A stretch of DNA of 64,000 bases from Scatonaster sp045598705 (GTDB lineage: Bacteria > Bacillota > Clostridia > Saccharofermentanales > Saccharofermentanaceae), in the NCBI GenBank assembly GCA_045598705.1, contig JAZLMM010000003.1:10536-74535 (forward strand). Reading direction: 5' to 3'. The notes beneath the pieces were generated by a model. The model saw only the letters and a program-made list of their open reading frames with translations. It searched no databases and was not told the DNA's origin. Each line of letters begins with the position of its first letter. The stretch's first letter is position 1. The position numbers and the translations under genes are program-made. Positions 33,669-42,582 of this stretch are shown piece by piece.

Positions 33669-36494
33669 ATGAACATTATCACCAAGATTTTTGGTACGCA
33701 CAGTGATCATGAGATCAAGCACATTATGCCAATTGTTGAGGCTATAGAGAGCCTGAATGAGAAGTATCAGGCGATGTCTGAATCTGAACTTCGTGGAATG
33801 ACGGATGTACTGAAGAAAAGATTGAAGGATGGAGAATCTTTAGATGATATCCTTCCTGATGCTTTTGCAACGATTCGTGAAGCTTCATTCCGTGTTCTTG
33901 GTATGAGACCTTATCGTGTTCAGTTAATTGGTGGTATTATTCTTCACCAGGGTCGTATTGCTGAGATGAAGACAGGTGAAGGTAAAACCCTTGTTGCTAC
34001 ACTTCCAGTATATTTGAACGCCCTAACAGGTCGTGGTGTTCATGTTGTTACCGTTAATGACTACCTGGCTCGCCGTGACAGTGAATGGATGGGTAAGGTT
34101 TATAGATATCTTGGATTAACAGTTGGTCTGATCGTTCATGATATGGATAATGCTGACAGACGTGCTGCATACGCTTCTGACATTACGTACGGAACGAATA
34201 ATGAGTTTGGATTCGATTATCTTCGTGATAACATGGTCGATCGCAAAGAGAAGATGGTTCAGCGTGAACTCGTTTATGCAATTGTCGACGAGGTCGATAG
34301 TATTTTGATTGATGAAGCGAGAACACCTCTTATTATTTCTGGTATGGGCGGCGAGTCCTCAGACATGTATGTGAAAGCTGACCGTTTCGTTAAGACATTG
34401 AAGAAATTTGTGGTTGTTGAGACGGATGAGAAAGTTGACATTGATGATGTCAGTGGAGATAGCGATTACGTTGTAGACGAGAAAGCCAAGACTGCAGTGT
34501 TAACTGCAAACGGTATCGCTAAAGCCGAGAAACATTTTGGAATCGAGAACCTTTCTGATCCAGAGAACTTTGACCTTCAGCACTATATCAATAACGCTTT
34601 GAAGGCGAATGGTACGATGGAACGTGATCAGCAGTACGTTGTTGCGGATGGTGAAGTTCTTATTGTAGATGATTTTACGGGCCGTTTGATGTATGGTCGC
34701 CGCTTCAGTGACGGTCTGCACCAGGCTATCGAAGCAAAGGAAGGCGTAAAAGTTGAAAGAGAGTCTAAGACGCTTGCTACCATTACTTTCCAGAATTACT
34801 TCCGTATGTATGAGAAGCTCTCTGGTATGACAGGTACAGCTTATACGGAGGAGTCAGAGTTCCGTCAGATCTACAGTCTTGACGTTATTCAAATTCCGAC
34901 AAACAAGCCGATTGCGCGTGTAGATGAACATGATGCGATTTACAAGAATCAGGATGGTAAATATGCTGCAGTACTTCGTCAGGTAAAAGAAGCCCATGAG
35001 AAAGGTCAGCCAGTCCTTGTTGGTACAGTTGAAGTAAGTAAATCCGAATTACTTTCAAAGATTTTCACACGTGCAGGCATTAAACACGATGTACTCAATG
35101 CGAAGAATCATTTGCGTGAGGCTGAAATCGTTGCTCAGGCTGGACGACTTGGCGCGGTTACGATTGCAACAAACATGGCTGGACGTGGTACGGATATTTT
35201 GCTCGGTGGTAATCCAGAGTTTATGGCAAAACAAGAGATGCGTAAACTGGGTTATACTGAGGAGTTGATTAGTGCTTCAACAGCTTATAACGAAACTGAT
35301 GATGAGATCATAAAGGAAGCCCGTGAACGTTTCGCAACGCTAGAGAAGAAATTTAAAGACGATATTAAGGAAGAGACAGAGAAGGTTCGTGAGGCCGGTG
35401 GTCTTTTCATTGTAGGTACAGAACGACATGAATCTCGTCGTATTGATAATCAGTTGCGTGGTCGTGCCGGTCGTCAGGGTGACCCGGGACGCACGAAGTT
35501 CTTCTTGGCATTGGATGATGATCTAATGCGTCTGTTTGGTGGTGAACGTGCAAATGCCGCACTGGAGCGTCTTGGCGTTGATGAGACAGTTGAGATTCAG
35601 TCAGGTATGCTTTCCGGTCAGATTGAGAGTGCGCAGAAGAAGATCGAGGGTATGAACTTCGGCACGAGACGTCACGTTCTTGAATACGATGACGTAATGA
35701 ATGTTCAGCGTAACAAAATCTATGAGCAGCGTCGACAAGTTCTGGATGGTGTGGATATCCACGAGGCAATTAAGAAAATGACCTCAACCGTGGCTCATCG
35801 TGTGGTTGATCGAGTATCACTAGATGGAACCATTAACACTGAGGAATGTAAGGGCCTTAAAGCTTCTATTGCAGATGTATTTGGTGATGTTGACGTATTG
35901 AATGATTTGACTCAGATTATCAGTAAGAAGGAAACAGCAGATTCTGACGAAATTTCTGATAAACTCGTAGATCAGGCGATTGAGCGTCTGGAGAAGCGTG
36001 ATGAAGAACTGACTCCGGAGATTTTCCGCGAAGCGGAGAGACAGATTCTTCTGTTTAATGTTGATCAGAAGTGGATGGATCACATCGATGCAATGGATCA
36101 ACTTCGTAACGCCATTGGTATGAGAAGTGTTGGTCAGCAGGATCCTGTTATCGCTTACCGTAAAGAAGGTTCTGACATGTTCGAAGAGATGAACGATTTA
36201 ATTCAGAACGATACTGTAAAACTAATTTTGAAAGCAAATATTGAGTCCGGACAGCGCATCGAGCGGAAGTCTTCTGTGAAGAAATTGCAAGAAGGTCACG
36301 GTAGTGCACAGCTTGATGCAGTTGCTAAGCGTGCACAGTCTGGTGCAGATGCAAAGGCACATCAGCAGGCAGGAATCGATCAGACTCGTGAACCTGCAAA
36401 GCGCGATGCGAAGAAAGTAGGACGTAATGATCCATGTCCTTGTGGCAGTGGAAAGAAGTATAAGAATTGTTGCGGAAAGGATAGCAATGACTGA
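33669..36494 (+). CDS. secA: Preprotein translocase ATPase SecA
   Basis: SecA drives proteins through SecYEG with ATP. The 941-residue product has Walker A MKTGEGKT near 100-107, the DEVDSILIDEARTPLIISG Walker B/DEAD segment and the preprotein cross-linking domain. It also has the second nucleotide-binding fold with NMAGRGTDI and LRGRAGRQGDPG, a helical scaffold (FGTRRHVLEYDDVMN) and a C-terminal SEC-C zinc motif VGRNDPCPCGSGKKYKNCC. Length is normal. ATG 33669 lies just after the yerC stop; GGAAAAGAG serves as ribosome site. Downstream, the PNP gene overlaps by 8 bases. Confidence 0.98.
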   Translation: MNIITKIFGTHSDHEIKHIMPIVEAIESLNEKYQAMSESELRGMTDVLKKRLKDGESLDDILPDAFATIREASFRVLGMRPYRVQLIGGIILHQGRIAEMKTGEGKTLVATLPVYLNALTGRGVHVVTVNDYLARRDSEWMGKVYRYLGLTVGLIVHDMDNADRRAAYASDITYGTNNEFGFDYLRDNMVDRKEKMVQRELVYAIVDEVDSILIDEARTPLIISGMGGESSDMYVKADRFVKTLKKFVVVETDEKVDIDDVSGDSDYVVDEKAKTAVLTANGIAKAEKHFGIENLSDPENFDLQHYINNALKANGTMERDQQYVVADGEVLIVDDFTGRLMYGRRFSDGLHQAIEAKEGVKVERESKTLATITFQNYFRMYEKLSGMTGTAYTEESEFRQIYSLDVIQIPTNKPIARVDEHDAIYKNQDGKYAAVLRQVKEAHEKGQPVLVGTVEVSKSELLSKIFTRAGIKHDVLNAKNHLREAEIVAQAGRLGAVTIATNMAGRGTDILLGGNPEFMAKQEMRKLGYTEELISASTAYNETDDEIIKEARERFATLEKKFKDDIKEETEKVREAGGLFIVGTERHESRRIDNQLRGRAGRQGDPGRTKFFLALDDDLMRLFGGERANAALERLGVDETVEIQSGMLSGQIESAQKKIEGMNFGTRRHVLEYDDVMNVQRNKIYEQRRQVLDGVDIHEAIKKMTSTVAHRVVDRVSLDGTINTEECKGLKASIADVFGDVDVLNDLTQIISKKETADSDEISDKLVDQAIERLEKRDEELTPEIFREAERQILLFNVDQKWMDHIDAMDQLRNAIGMRSVGQQDPVIAYRKEGSDMFEEMNDLIQNDTVKLILKANIESGQRIERKSSVKKLQEGHGSAQLDAVAKRAQSGADAKAHQQAGIDQTREPAKRDAKKVGRNDPCPCGSGKKYKNCCGKDSND

Positions 36495-37314
36495 TTCGGA
36501 GATTTCTAATCAGATTTGTGTAGCATCTGAATACATACGTGATCACATGCCCGAAATACCCGATACATGTCTTGTGTTGGGCTCCGGTCTCGGTCCTTTG
36601 ACTGATTTAGTCGAGTCTTTATGTTCGATATCATATCGTGATATTCCTTATTTCCCAATATCCACTGCACCAGGTCATGATGGGCTTCTTCTTCTTGCTC
36701 GCTTGTCTGGCAAATTGACTTTTATCATGAAGGGAAGATTCCATTTCTATGAGGGATATTCCACGACTGAAGCTACTTTGTATGTTCGTGTGATGCGTAA
36801 ATTAGGTGTGAAGAATCTCATTATGACAAATGCCGCAGGCGGAATCAAACAGTCTATGAACCCCGGCGAGCTTATGGTCATTACAGATCATATCTCTTTA
36901 TTCTGTGATTCACCGCTTCGTGGTGGTAATCTTGGTGAGTTTGGCGTCCGCTTTCCAGATCAGACACATGTTTATGATTTGGATTTCCAGAGAATGATTC
37001 ACGATTCAGCAACTGAATTGGGAATGACGCTTCATGATGGGGTGTATGCCTACACACGTGGTCCGCAATATGAGACCCCTGCAGAAATTCGAGCGTTATC
37101 TCTTCTTGGAGCCGATGCAGTTGGCATGTCTACTGTAGCGGAAGCAATTTCTGCAAGTCACTGTGGAATGCGAATTCTTGCCGTATCATGTATTACAAAT
37201 TTTGCTGCCGGCATCTCCGGACAACCTTTATCAGAAGAAGAAGTAATTCGTAATGCTAACGCTTCTTCTAAGAACAGCATAGCATTGATGGAGAATTTCT
37301 TCTCCAAATTGTAA
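36487..37314 (+). CDS. Purine-nucleoside phosphorylase, trimeric class
   Basis: The enzyme splits inosine and guanosine with phosphate to hypoxanthine or guanine and ribose-1-phosphate. The 275-residue product shows VLGSGLGPLTDLVE (phosphate Ser), GRFHFYEGYS, NAAGGIKQSMNPGELMVITDHI, YTRGPQYETPAEIRALSLLGADAVGMSTVAEAI and SCITNFAAGI, all typical of trimeric PNPs. ATG 36487 follows GGAAAGGAT; the upstream in-frame start at 36427 lies inside secA. The next two genes act on S-adenosylhomocysteine, so this enzyme can take the inosine or adenosine they release. Confidence 0.92.
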   Translation: MTDSEISNQICVASEYIRDHMPEIPDTCLVLGSGLGPLTDLVESLCSISYRDIPYFPISTAPGHDGLLLLARLSGKLTFIMKGRFHFYEGYSTTEATLYVRVMRKLGVKNLIMTNAAGGIKQSMNPGELMVITDHISLFCDSPLRGGNLGEFGVRFPDQTHVYDLDFQRMIHDSATELGMTLHDGVYAYTRGPQYETPAEIRALSLLGADAVGMSTVAEAISASHCGMRILAVSCITNFAAGISGQPLSEEEVIRNANASSKNSIALMENFFSKL

Positions 37315-37326
37315 GGAGGATTTTCT

Positions 37327-38589
37327 ATGACTGAAGTTCCAAATTATGAGATTCGGGATATCTCATTAGCTCCGAGCGGACATCACAAAATTGATTGGGC
37401 ATATCGTAATATGCCTGTTCTACGTATCATTGAAGCTGAACTGAAGGAAGCCAAACCGTTTGCCGGAATGAAGATTTCAGTTAGCGTTCATGTTGAAGCG
37501 AAGACGGCTTGCCTTGCTTTGGCTCTTCGTGAAGGTGGTGCGGATGTTGCACTGACAGGTTGTAATCCTCTTTCAACACAAGATGACGTTGCTGCAGCAC
37601 TTGTAGAGCGTGGCATGAAAGTATATTGCATTCATGGAGCAGATTCAGATATGTATAGAAGACATCTTGAGATGACATTATCGTTTGAACCAGATATCGT
37701 CATCGATGATGGTGGTGATTTAGCGATGCTCCTTCACTCTACGCATAAGCATCTTGTGGGCAAGATCATAGGTGCTTGTGAAGAAACAACGACCGGTGTT
37801 CATCGTTTGAAGATTCTTGAAGGTGAGGGAAGACTTGCATATCCGGTTATTGCTGTCAATGATGCGCGTTGTAAACATTTGTTCGACAATCGTTTTGGAA
37901 CTGGTCAATCTGTATGGACTGCGATTATGGCAACGACCAACCTGATTGTAGCGGGTAAACGAGTAGTCGTAGCTGGTTTCGGTATGTGCGGCAAAGGTGT
38001 TGCTCTTCGTGCAAAGGGCATGGGTGCTCGTGTAATCGTGACTGAAATTGATCCGGTAAAAGCTTGTGAAGCGATTATGGAAGGTTATGAAGTCATGACC
38101 ATGGATCAGGCCGCGCCTCTGGGTGATGTGTTTGTAACTGTTACAGGTTGCAAGGATGTCATTACGAAGCAGCACTTCGAGAAGATGAAGGATGGCGCAA
38201 TCTGTTGCAATGCCGGGCATTTTGACGTTGAGATCAATTTAGTTCAGTTGAATGAAATATCAAAAGAGAAGAAAGTACTTCGTCAGAATATCGATGGCTA
38301 TGTAATGGAAGACGGACGTACTATATGTATTCTTGCCGAAGGTAGACTTGTCAATCTCGCTTCTGGTGATGGTCATCCGGTTGAGATCATGGATATGAGT
38401 TTTGCATTGCAGGCTCAGAGTGCAAGATATATTGCTGAACATGGTCAAGATCTTGAGAAGAAGGTTTACGATACTCCTGAAGTGATTGATAATCGCGTAG
38501 CCGAGTTCCTCTTAAGTGCAAAAGGCTTCAGTATTGATAAACTCACAACGGAGCAAGAGCATTACATTCATTCATGGGATTTGGAGTAA
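37327..38589 (+). CDS. ahcY: Adenosylhomocysteinase, short (archaeal/thermophile-like) type; possible S-inosylhomocysteine hydrolase
   Basis: The enzyme reversibly hydrolyses S-adenosylhomocysteine, removing the inhibitor of methyltransferases. The 420-residue product has LTGCNPLSTQDDVAAAL, IDDGGDLAMLLH, CEETTTGVHRLK, VNDARCKHLFDNRFGTGQS, the NAD-binding loop GFGMCGKGVA (near 218-227) and CCNAGHFDVEI. It lacks the roughly 40-residue insertion and the Lys-Pro-x-x-Tyr-Arg-Tyr tail of mesophilic enzymes, ending instead in EQEHYIHSW as in archaeal and Thermotoga forms. The downstream gene is an SAH-type deaminase, so the true substrate may be S-inosylhomocysteine. AAGGAGGA is the ribosome site. 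Confidence 0.92.
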   Translation: MTEVPNYEIRDISLAPSGHHKIDWAYRNMPVLRIIEAELKEAKPFAGMKISVSVHVEAKTACLALALREGGADVALTGCNPLSTQDDVAAALVERGMKVYCIHGADSDMYRRHLEMTLSFEPDIVIDDGGDLAMLLHSTHKHLVGKIIGACEETTTGVHRLKILEGEGRLAYPVIAVNDARCKHLFDNRFGTGQSVWTAIMATTNLIVAGKRVVVAGFGMCGKGVALRAKGMGARVIVTEIDPVKACEAIMEGYEVMTMDQAAPLGDVFVTVTGCKDVITKQHFEKMKDGAICCNAGHFDVEINLVQLNEISKEKKVLRQNIDGYVMEDGRTICILAEGRLVNLASGDGHPVEIMDMSFALQAQSARYIAEHGQDLEKKVYDTPEVIDNRVAEFLLSAKGFSIDKLTTEQEHYIHSWDLE

Positions 38590-38591
38590 TT

Positions 38592-39908
38592 ATGGCAAAT
38601 ACAGTTCTTTTCTCTGATATAACGATCGTTACACCTGAATTGGATGATTCTGTTTCAATTCTTGAACATGCTTATTGTGTAACCGCTGGAAATAAGATTG
38701 AATATGTTGGCAAATCTTGCGAAGAAGCCAAACAAGTTGCTTCTGATTTAGGCGAGTATGATGTGTATGATGGTAAGAATCGGATACTATGTCCGACATT
38801 CGTCAATGCACACGCTCATGCTTCCATGTCTATTTTCAGAAATCTTGCCGATGACCTGGCGTTGGAGCCTTGGCTATTTGGAGAGATTATTCCTCGTGAA
38901 GACAAGATGATTGCAAAAGATTTCCGTTATGGACATCTGTTGTCACTTGCTGAGATGATTGAGGGCGGTACCGGTTGTGCTGCGAATATGTACGATGGTG
39001 CAAGAATTGATGCTGAAGCATCTGTAGAAGCTGGTTTCCGTTGCCAGCAGACTGCATTGGGCAAGAAGTGTATCGATGGAGTCTGGCATACAGATGAAGA
39101 TGAAGTGCGAGACTTTGTTGATTACTGTAAGAATGAGACGAATGGGTTGATTCTGCCAAGTTTGCTTGTACATTCTATTTACCTTTACACAGAAGATTTC
39201 TATACACCGCTTAAGGAATTAGGCGAGAAGTATTATACTCCGATTAGTGTCCATATTTCGGAGACACGTACGGAGAATGCGAATTGTATTAATCAGTATG
39301 GTATGACACCCGTAGAGAAACTCGATTCATTCGGTCTTCTGACGGATACAACGGTGGCTGCACATTGCGTCCATCTTACTGAAAATGACCGTTCCATCCT
39401 TGCAAAACGAGGAGTTTGGGTGGCGCATAATCCCTCAAGTAATATGAAGCTTGCTTCTGGTTTTGCTGATATGGTCAGCATGCAGAAGGAGGGTATTCGC
39501 CTTTGCTTGGGTACAGATGGTGCTTCAAGTAACAATAATCAGGACATGTTTATGGAGATGCGTCTGGCATCTTTTATGGCAAAGGGTACTTCCTATGATT
39601 CAACAGTGCTGAAAGCTGCAGATGTGTTCCGTATGGCTACTCGTATGGGTTATCTGGCTTGTGGTTTCAAAGATTGTGGTATAATCAGCAAAGGTATGAA
39701 GGCCGATCTTCAGATTATCAATTACGATTGTCCACAAATGTGGCCATTGGGTAATCCGCTTTCTGCTTTGGTGTACTCATGTGGACCGAAATGTGTTGAG
39801 TCTACCATGATTGACGGTAAGTTCGTATACTATAAGCAAGAACTGACAACCATTGATATGGAAAAGGTGAAGGCTGAAACCTCTGAATCAATGGAAAGAC
39901 TGAAGTAA
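38592..39908 (+). CDS. mtaD: Amidohydrolase, 5'-methylthioadenosine/S-adenosylhomocysteine deaminase type
   Basis: MtaD-type enzymes deaminate S-adenosylhomocysteine, methylthioadenosine or 5'-deoxyadenosine to the inosyl product. The 438-residue product has the amidohydrolase metal motif HAHASMS (near 72-78), VHISETRTEN, AHCVHLTENDRSIL, VAHNPSSNMKLASG and CLGTDGASSNNNQDMFMEMRLAS, the usual MtaD fingerprints. It starts at ATG 38592, 2 bases after the ahcY stop, with TTGGAGTAA as ribosome site; ATG 38574 is inside ahcY. Context favours SAH or 5'-deoxyadenosine salvage in an operon with PNP and AhcY. Confidence 0.88.
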   Translation: MANTVLFSDITIVTPELDDSVSILEHAYCVTAGNKIEYVGKSCEEAKQVASDLGEYDVYDGKNRILCPTFVNAHAHASMSIFRNLADDLALEPWLFGEIIPREDKMIAKDFRYGHLLSLAEMIEGGTGCAANMYDGARIDAEASVEAGFRCQQTALGKKCIDGVWHTDEDEVRDFVDYCKNETNGLILPSLLVHSIYLYTEDFYTPLKELGEKYYTPISVHISETRTENANCINQYGMTPVEKLDSFGLLTDTTVAAHCVHLTENDRSILAKRGVWVAHNPSSNMKLASGFADMVSMQKEGIRLCLGTDGASSNNNQDMFMEMRLASFMAKGTSYDSTVLKAADVFRMATRMGYLACGFKDCGIISKGMKADLQIINYDCPQMWPLGNPLSALVYSCGPKCVESTMIDGKFVYYKQELTTIDMEKVKAETSESMERLK

Positions 39909-39933
39909 TTGTCTGATACCTCAGTCGCAAGAT

Positions 39934-40010
39934 GTCCTCGTAGCTCAGCAGGATAGAGCGGCCGCCTCCTAAGCGGCAGGCCGGAGGTTCGAATCCTCTC
40001 GTGGACGCCA
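39934..40010 (+). tRNA. tRNA-Arg (anticodon CCT)
   Basis: The 77-base cloverleaf runs from GTCCTCG to CGTGGAC-G-CCA with an encoded CCA end. The D-arm is GCTC/GAGC and the anticodon stem GCCGC/GCGGC with loop CTCCTAA (anticodon CCT). The T-arm is GGAGG-TTCGAAT-CCTCT. The acceptor stem has one U-U mismatch (bases 5 and 68). It lies 25 bases after the deaminase gene and may be co-transcribed with it. Confidence 0.95.
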
Positions 40011-40015
40011 ATTGA

Positions 40016-40055
40016 AGCAGTAGAAAACATGAATTGAGTGTTTTTTACTGCTTTT
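40016..40055 (+). terminator. Terminator after tRNA-Arg
   Basis: AGCAGTAGAAAACA (40016-40029) pairs with TGTTTTTTACTGCT (40039-40052) over 14 bp with one wobble, followed by TTT. The stem starts 6 bases after the tRNA. Confidence 0.75.
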
Positions 40056-40089
40056 GCATACTATAAATTATATATAGGAGTTTTGCCTG

Positions 40090-40755
40090 ATGAAACATAT
40101 TGATCATTACTTGGTTGCAATGTCGAAGTGTCATCTGTTTTCGGATATGAATAAGAAGCAGGTTATTCGTGCTCTAGAAGTAATGGATCATCAGTATTGC
40201 GAGTACAGAAAGAATCAGTATATTCACAGAAGTGATGAATCCTTCCAGCGATTTGGGCTGGTTCTTTATGGTCGTGTGAAGGTAATGATTGACGATATTC
40301 AAGGGGACTCGGCAATCATGAGTGAAGTGTCGTCGGGCAAGACTTTTGGCGAATCATTGTGCTTGATGGAGCGCGAGGATTCAAATGTCTATATACTTGC
40401 TGCTGAAGATACGGGAGTACTTTGGCTTTCTCCACGAGAGCTTTTTCAAGAGTCGAGAGATTTACTTGTATTAGATTTGGAGAGAAGATTTGTTGAAATG
40501 CTGGCGTCACGTACACTTGCCATGAATGACCGCATCCAGATCCTTTCCAAACGAACATTAAGAGAGAAGATCATCACATTTCTAACTTTTTCAAAACGCG
40601 ATGTGGGTGGTAACCGTATAGACATTCCTTTTACCAGAGAAGAAATGGCAATCTATTTCGGAACCAATCGTAGTGCGCTCTCTCGAGAACTATCAAGTCT
40701 AAAGAAAGAAGGCCTGATTGATTTCAATAGAAATCATTTCATGATTTTGTTCTAA
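40090..40755 (+). CDS. Crp/Fnr-family transcription regulator
   Basis: The 221-residue product has an N-terminal cyclic-nucleotide-binding-like beta roll (FGLVLYGRVKVMID, SGKTFGESLCLMER), a long dimer helix and a C-terminal winged helix-turn-helix (FTREEMAIYFGTNRSALSRELSSLKKEGLI). The recognition segment NRSALSREL resembles those of Crp/Fnr members. Cys residues near positions 14 and 37 are few and not in the Fnr iron-sulfur pattern, so the signal is unknown. It lies 83 bases upstream of an ABC/HydE/HydF operon. A perfect palindrome at the class II position of that promoter is its probable target (inference). Confidence 0.93.
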   Translation: MKHIDHYLVAMSKCHLFSDMNKKQVIRALEVMDHQYCEYRKNQYIHRSDESFQRFGLVLYGRVKVMIDDIQGDSAIMSEVSSGKTFGESLCLMEREDSNVYILAAEDTGVLWLSPRELFQESRDLLVLDLERRFVEMLASRTLAMNDRIQILSKRTLREKIITFLTFSKRDVGGNRIDIPFTREEMAIYFGTNRSALSRELSSLKKEGLIDFNRNHFMILF

Positions 40756-40767
40756 TCCGCGTGCTCT

Positions 40768-40809
40768 GTTGCAATTGCAACGTAATTACTGCGCTGTTGG
40801 TGTTATACT
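40768..40809 (+). promoter_or_regulatory. Palindromic operator and extended -10 promoter of the ABC-hydE-hydF operon
   Basis: GTTGCAATTGCAAC (40768-40781) is a perfect 14-bp palindrome. TGTTATACT (40801-40809) is an extended -10. If transcription starts 7 bases after the hexamer (about 40816), the palindrome is centred at -41.5, where Crp/Fnr proteins activate as class II factors. Confidence 0.65.
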
Positions 40810-40838
40810 TCTTTCGAATTATGAAAGAAGGAATGTAT

Positions 40839-41840
40839 ATGAAAAAACTATTATCTCTTGTTCTATCCACACTGATGATTCTTCCGATCTGCGGATGCGC
40901 AAAGAAATCAACTACAAATGCAACTGATCCAGTTTCTGAAGAGAAACCAATTATTCGTCTTGGTGGTCTCAAAGGTCCTACTTCGATGGGTATGGTAAAA
41001 ATGCTTGATGATTGCGAGCAGGGAAATACAGAGATCCAATACGAATTTACTATGGCTGCTTCCGCAGATGAACTTACACCTAAGATTCTTCAGGGTGATC
41101 TAGACATCCTCGCTGTGCCAGCCAATCTTGGTCCTGTACTCTATAACAAATCAAATGGTAAAGTACAAATGCTTGCAATCAATATGCTTGGAGCGATATA
41201 TATCACGGAAAAAGGCGGAAATACCATTCATAGCCTAGAAGATCTTAAAGGTAAGACTATCTATGCAACTGGTAAAGGGTCAACGCCAGAGTATGTCCTT
41301 GCATATCTATTAAGTCAGCACGGCTTGGATATTGAGAAAGACGTTACAGTTGAGTGGAAGAGCGAGCCAACCGAGACCGTGTCGGCAATGGCTGCGAATG
41401 AGCATGCAATTGCGATGATTCCTCAACCGTTTGTTGCGGTGGCGCAAGGTCAGATTGAGGATCTTGAAGTGGTACTTGATTTGAATCAAGAATGGGATAG
41501 CTTAGGTGGAGACAGTAAATGTATTACTGCTGCCATTATTGTGAACACTGAATTTGCGAAGAACAATCCGGATGTGGTAAAGACTTTTTTGAAAGAGTAT
41601 GACAAATCCACAAGTTATGTGAAGAGTAACGTGGATGAGGTATCTACGCTGATTGAGAAGTATGATATTGTCAAAGCACCGATTGCGAAGAAAGCTTTGC
41701 CTCAGTGTAATATCGTATGCATTACTGGAGAAGAAATGAAGAACAGTGTAACCGGATATTTCCAGGTCTTATATAATCAGAATCCTGCATCGATTGGCGG
41801 TTCGATGCCAAACGACGATTTCTTCCTGATATATGAGTAA
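40839..41840 (+). CDS. NitT/TauT-type ABC substrate-binding lipoprotein
   Basis: The 333-residue product has a lipoprotein signal (MKKLLSLVLSTLMILPICGC, acylated Cys at about residue 20) followed by a periplasmic-binding fold of the SsuA/TauA/ThiY type. Visible features are LKGPTSMGMVKML, LQGDLDILAVPANLGPVLY, SLEDLKGKTIYATGKGSTPEYVLAYLL and AIAMIPQPFVA. Ligands in this superfamily include nitrate, taurine, sulfonates and pyrimidine precursors; the actual one is unknown. ATG 40839 follows GAAAGAAGGA. The gene overlaps the permease by 8 bases. Confidence 0.9.
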   Translation: MKKLLSLVLSTLMILPICGCAKKSTTNATDPVSEEKPIIRLGGLKGPTSMGMVKMLDDCEQGNTEIQYEFTMAASADELTPKILQGDLDILAVPANLGPVLYNKSNGKVQMLAINMLGAIYITEKGGNTIHSLEDLKGKTIYATGKGSTPEYVLAYLLSQHGLDIEKDVTVEWKSEPTETVSAMAANEHAIAMIPQPFVAVAQGQIEDLEVVLDLNQEWDSLGGDSKCITAAIIVNTEFAKNNPDVVKTFLKEYDKSTSYVKSNVDEVSTLIEKYDIVKAPIAKKALPQCNIVCITGEEMKNSVTGYFQVLYNQNPASIGGSMPNDDFFLIYE

Positions 41841-42582
41841 GAAAGTTCTATATAAATCAATTTCTGTCGTCTTGCTGGTAGCAAGTTGGGAAGCCCTCTC
41901 GTTGATCGTAGGCGAGGACTTCCTTCTTGCGTCTCCCATTCAGGTTGCCAAACGACTGTTTCAGCTTCCTTTCGAGAATGGATTCATTCAGACTTCGTTC
42001 TTCTCCTTAGGAAGAATTTTTACTGGATTCTTACTTGCATTTGTCCTAGGTTTGATATTGGCCGTTCTATCTTCACAGTTTCAGTTTGTAGAGTACCTCC
42101 TATGGCCATATGTCAATGTGATGAAGGCGGTGCCGGTTGCTTCATTCATAATACTAAGTTTGATTTGGTTTAGTTATGAGAAACTTACCATATTCATTGC
42201 ATTCCTCATCGCTTTTCCTGCCATATATTCGAATGTGCTGCAAGGCATGAAAAATGCGGATGCCCAGCTTCTTGAGGTGGCATCACTCTATCAAGTTCCG
42301 TTCGTACGCCGTTTAAAGTATGTGTACCTGCCAAGTGTGAAGCCTTTCCTTCTGTCTTCTTGTAATGTTGCCGTTGGTATGGCTTGGAAAGCTGGTGTAG
42401 CAGCAGAAGTAATCGGCATTGTAAAAGGTTCAATCGGTGAACGTCTCTACGAGGCGAAAATCTATTTCCTGAATGCTGATCTTCTTTCTTGGACGGTGGT
42501 CATCATTTGTCTGAGTATCATTTCTGAGAAGGCTTTTGTTACGCTGATTAAATTGATTATGAGAAGGGTGGAACGGACATGA
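41833..42582 (+). CDS. ABC transporter permease, SsuC/TauC-like
   Basis: The 249-residue product has about six membrane helices and the ABC-coupling (EAA) region QGMKNADAQLLEVASLYQVPFVRRLKYVYLPSV near residues 137-169. It also has FIILSLIWFSYEKLTIF and GMAWKAGVAAEVIG, the pattern of nitrate/sulfonate/taurine permeases. It overlaps the binding-protein gene by 8 bases and the ATPase gene by 4 bases. Confidence 0.92.
   Translation: MSKKVLYKSISVVLLVASWEALSLIVGEDFLLASPIQVAKRLFQLPFENGFIQTSFFSLGRIFTGFLLAFVLGLILAVLSSQFQFVEYLLWPYVNVMKAVPVASFIILSLIWFSYEKLTIFIAFLIAFPAIYSNVLQGMKNADAQLLEVASLYQVPFVRRLKYVYLPSVKPFLLSSCNVAVGMAWKAGVAAEVIGIVKGSIGERLYEAKIYFLNADLLSWTVVIICLSIISEKAFVTLIKLIMRRVERT

Noticed and set aside
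37720..38220. 166-residue minus-strand ORF within ahcY
   Set aside because: It runs antisense to an intact, conserved enzyme and shows no initiation signal.
40090..40755. Oxygen-sensing Fnr function for the Crp-family regulator
   Set aside because: The cysteine arrangement does not match the Fe-S ligands of Fnr, so I leave its signal unassigned.
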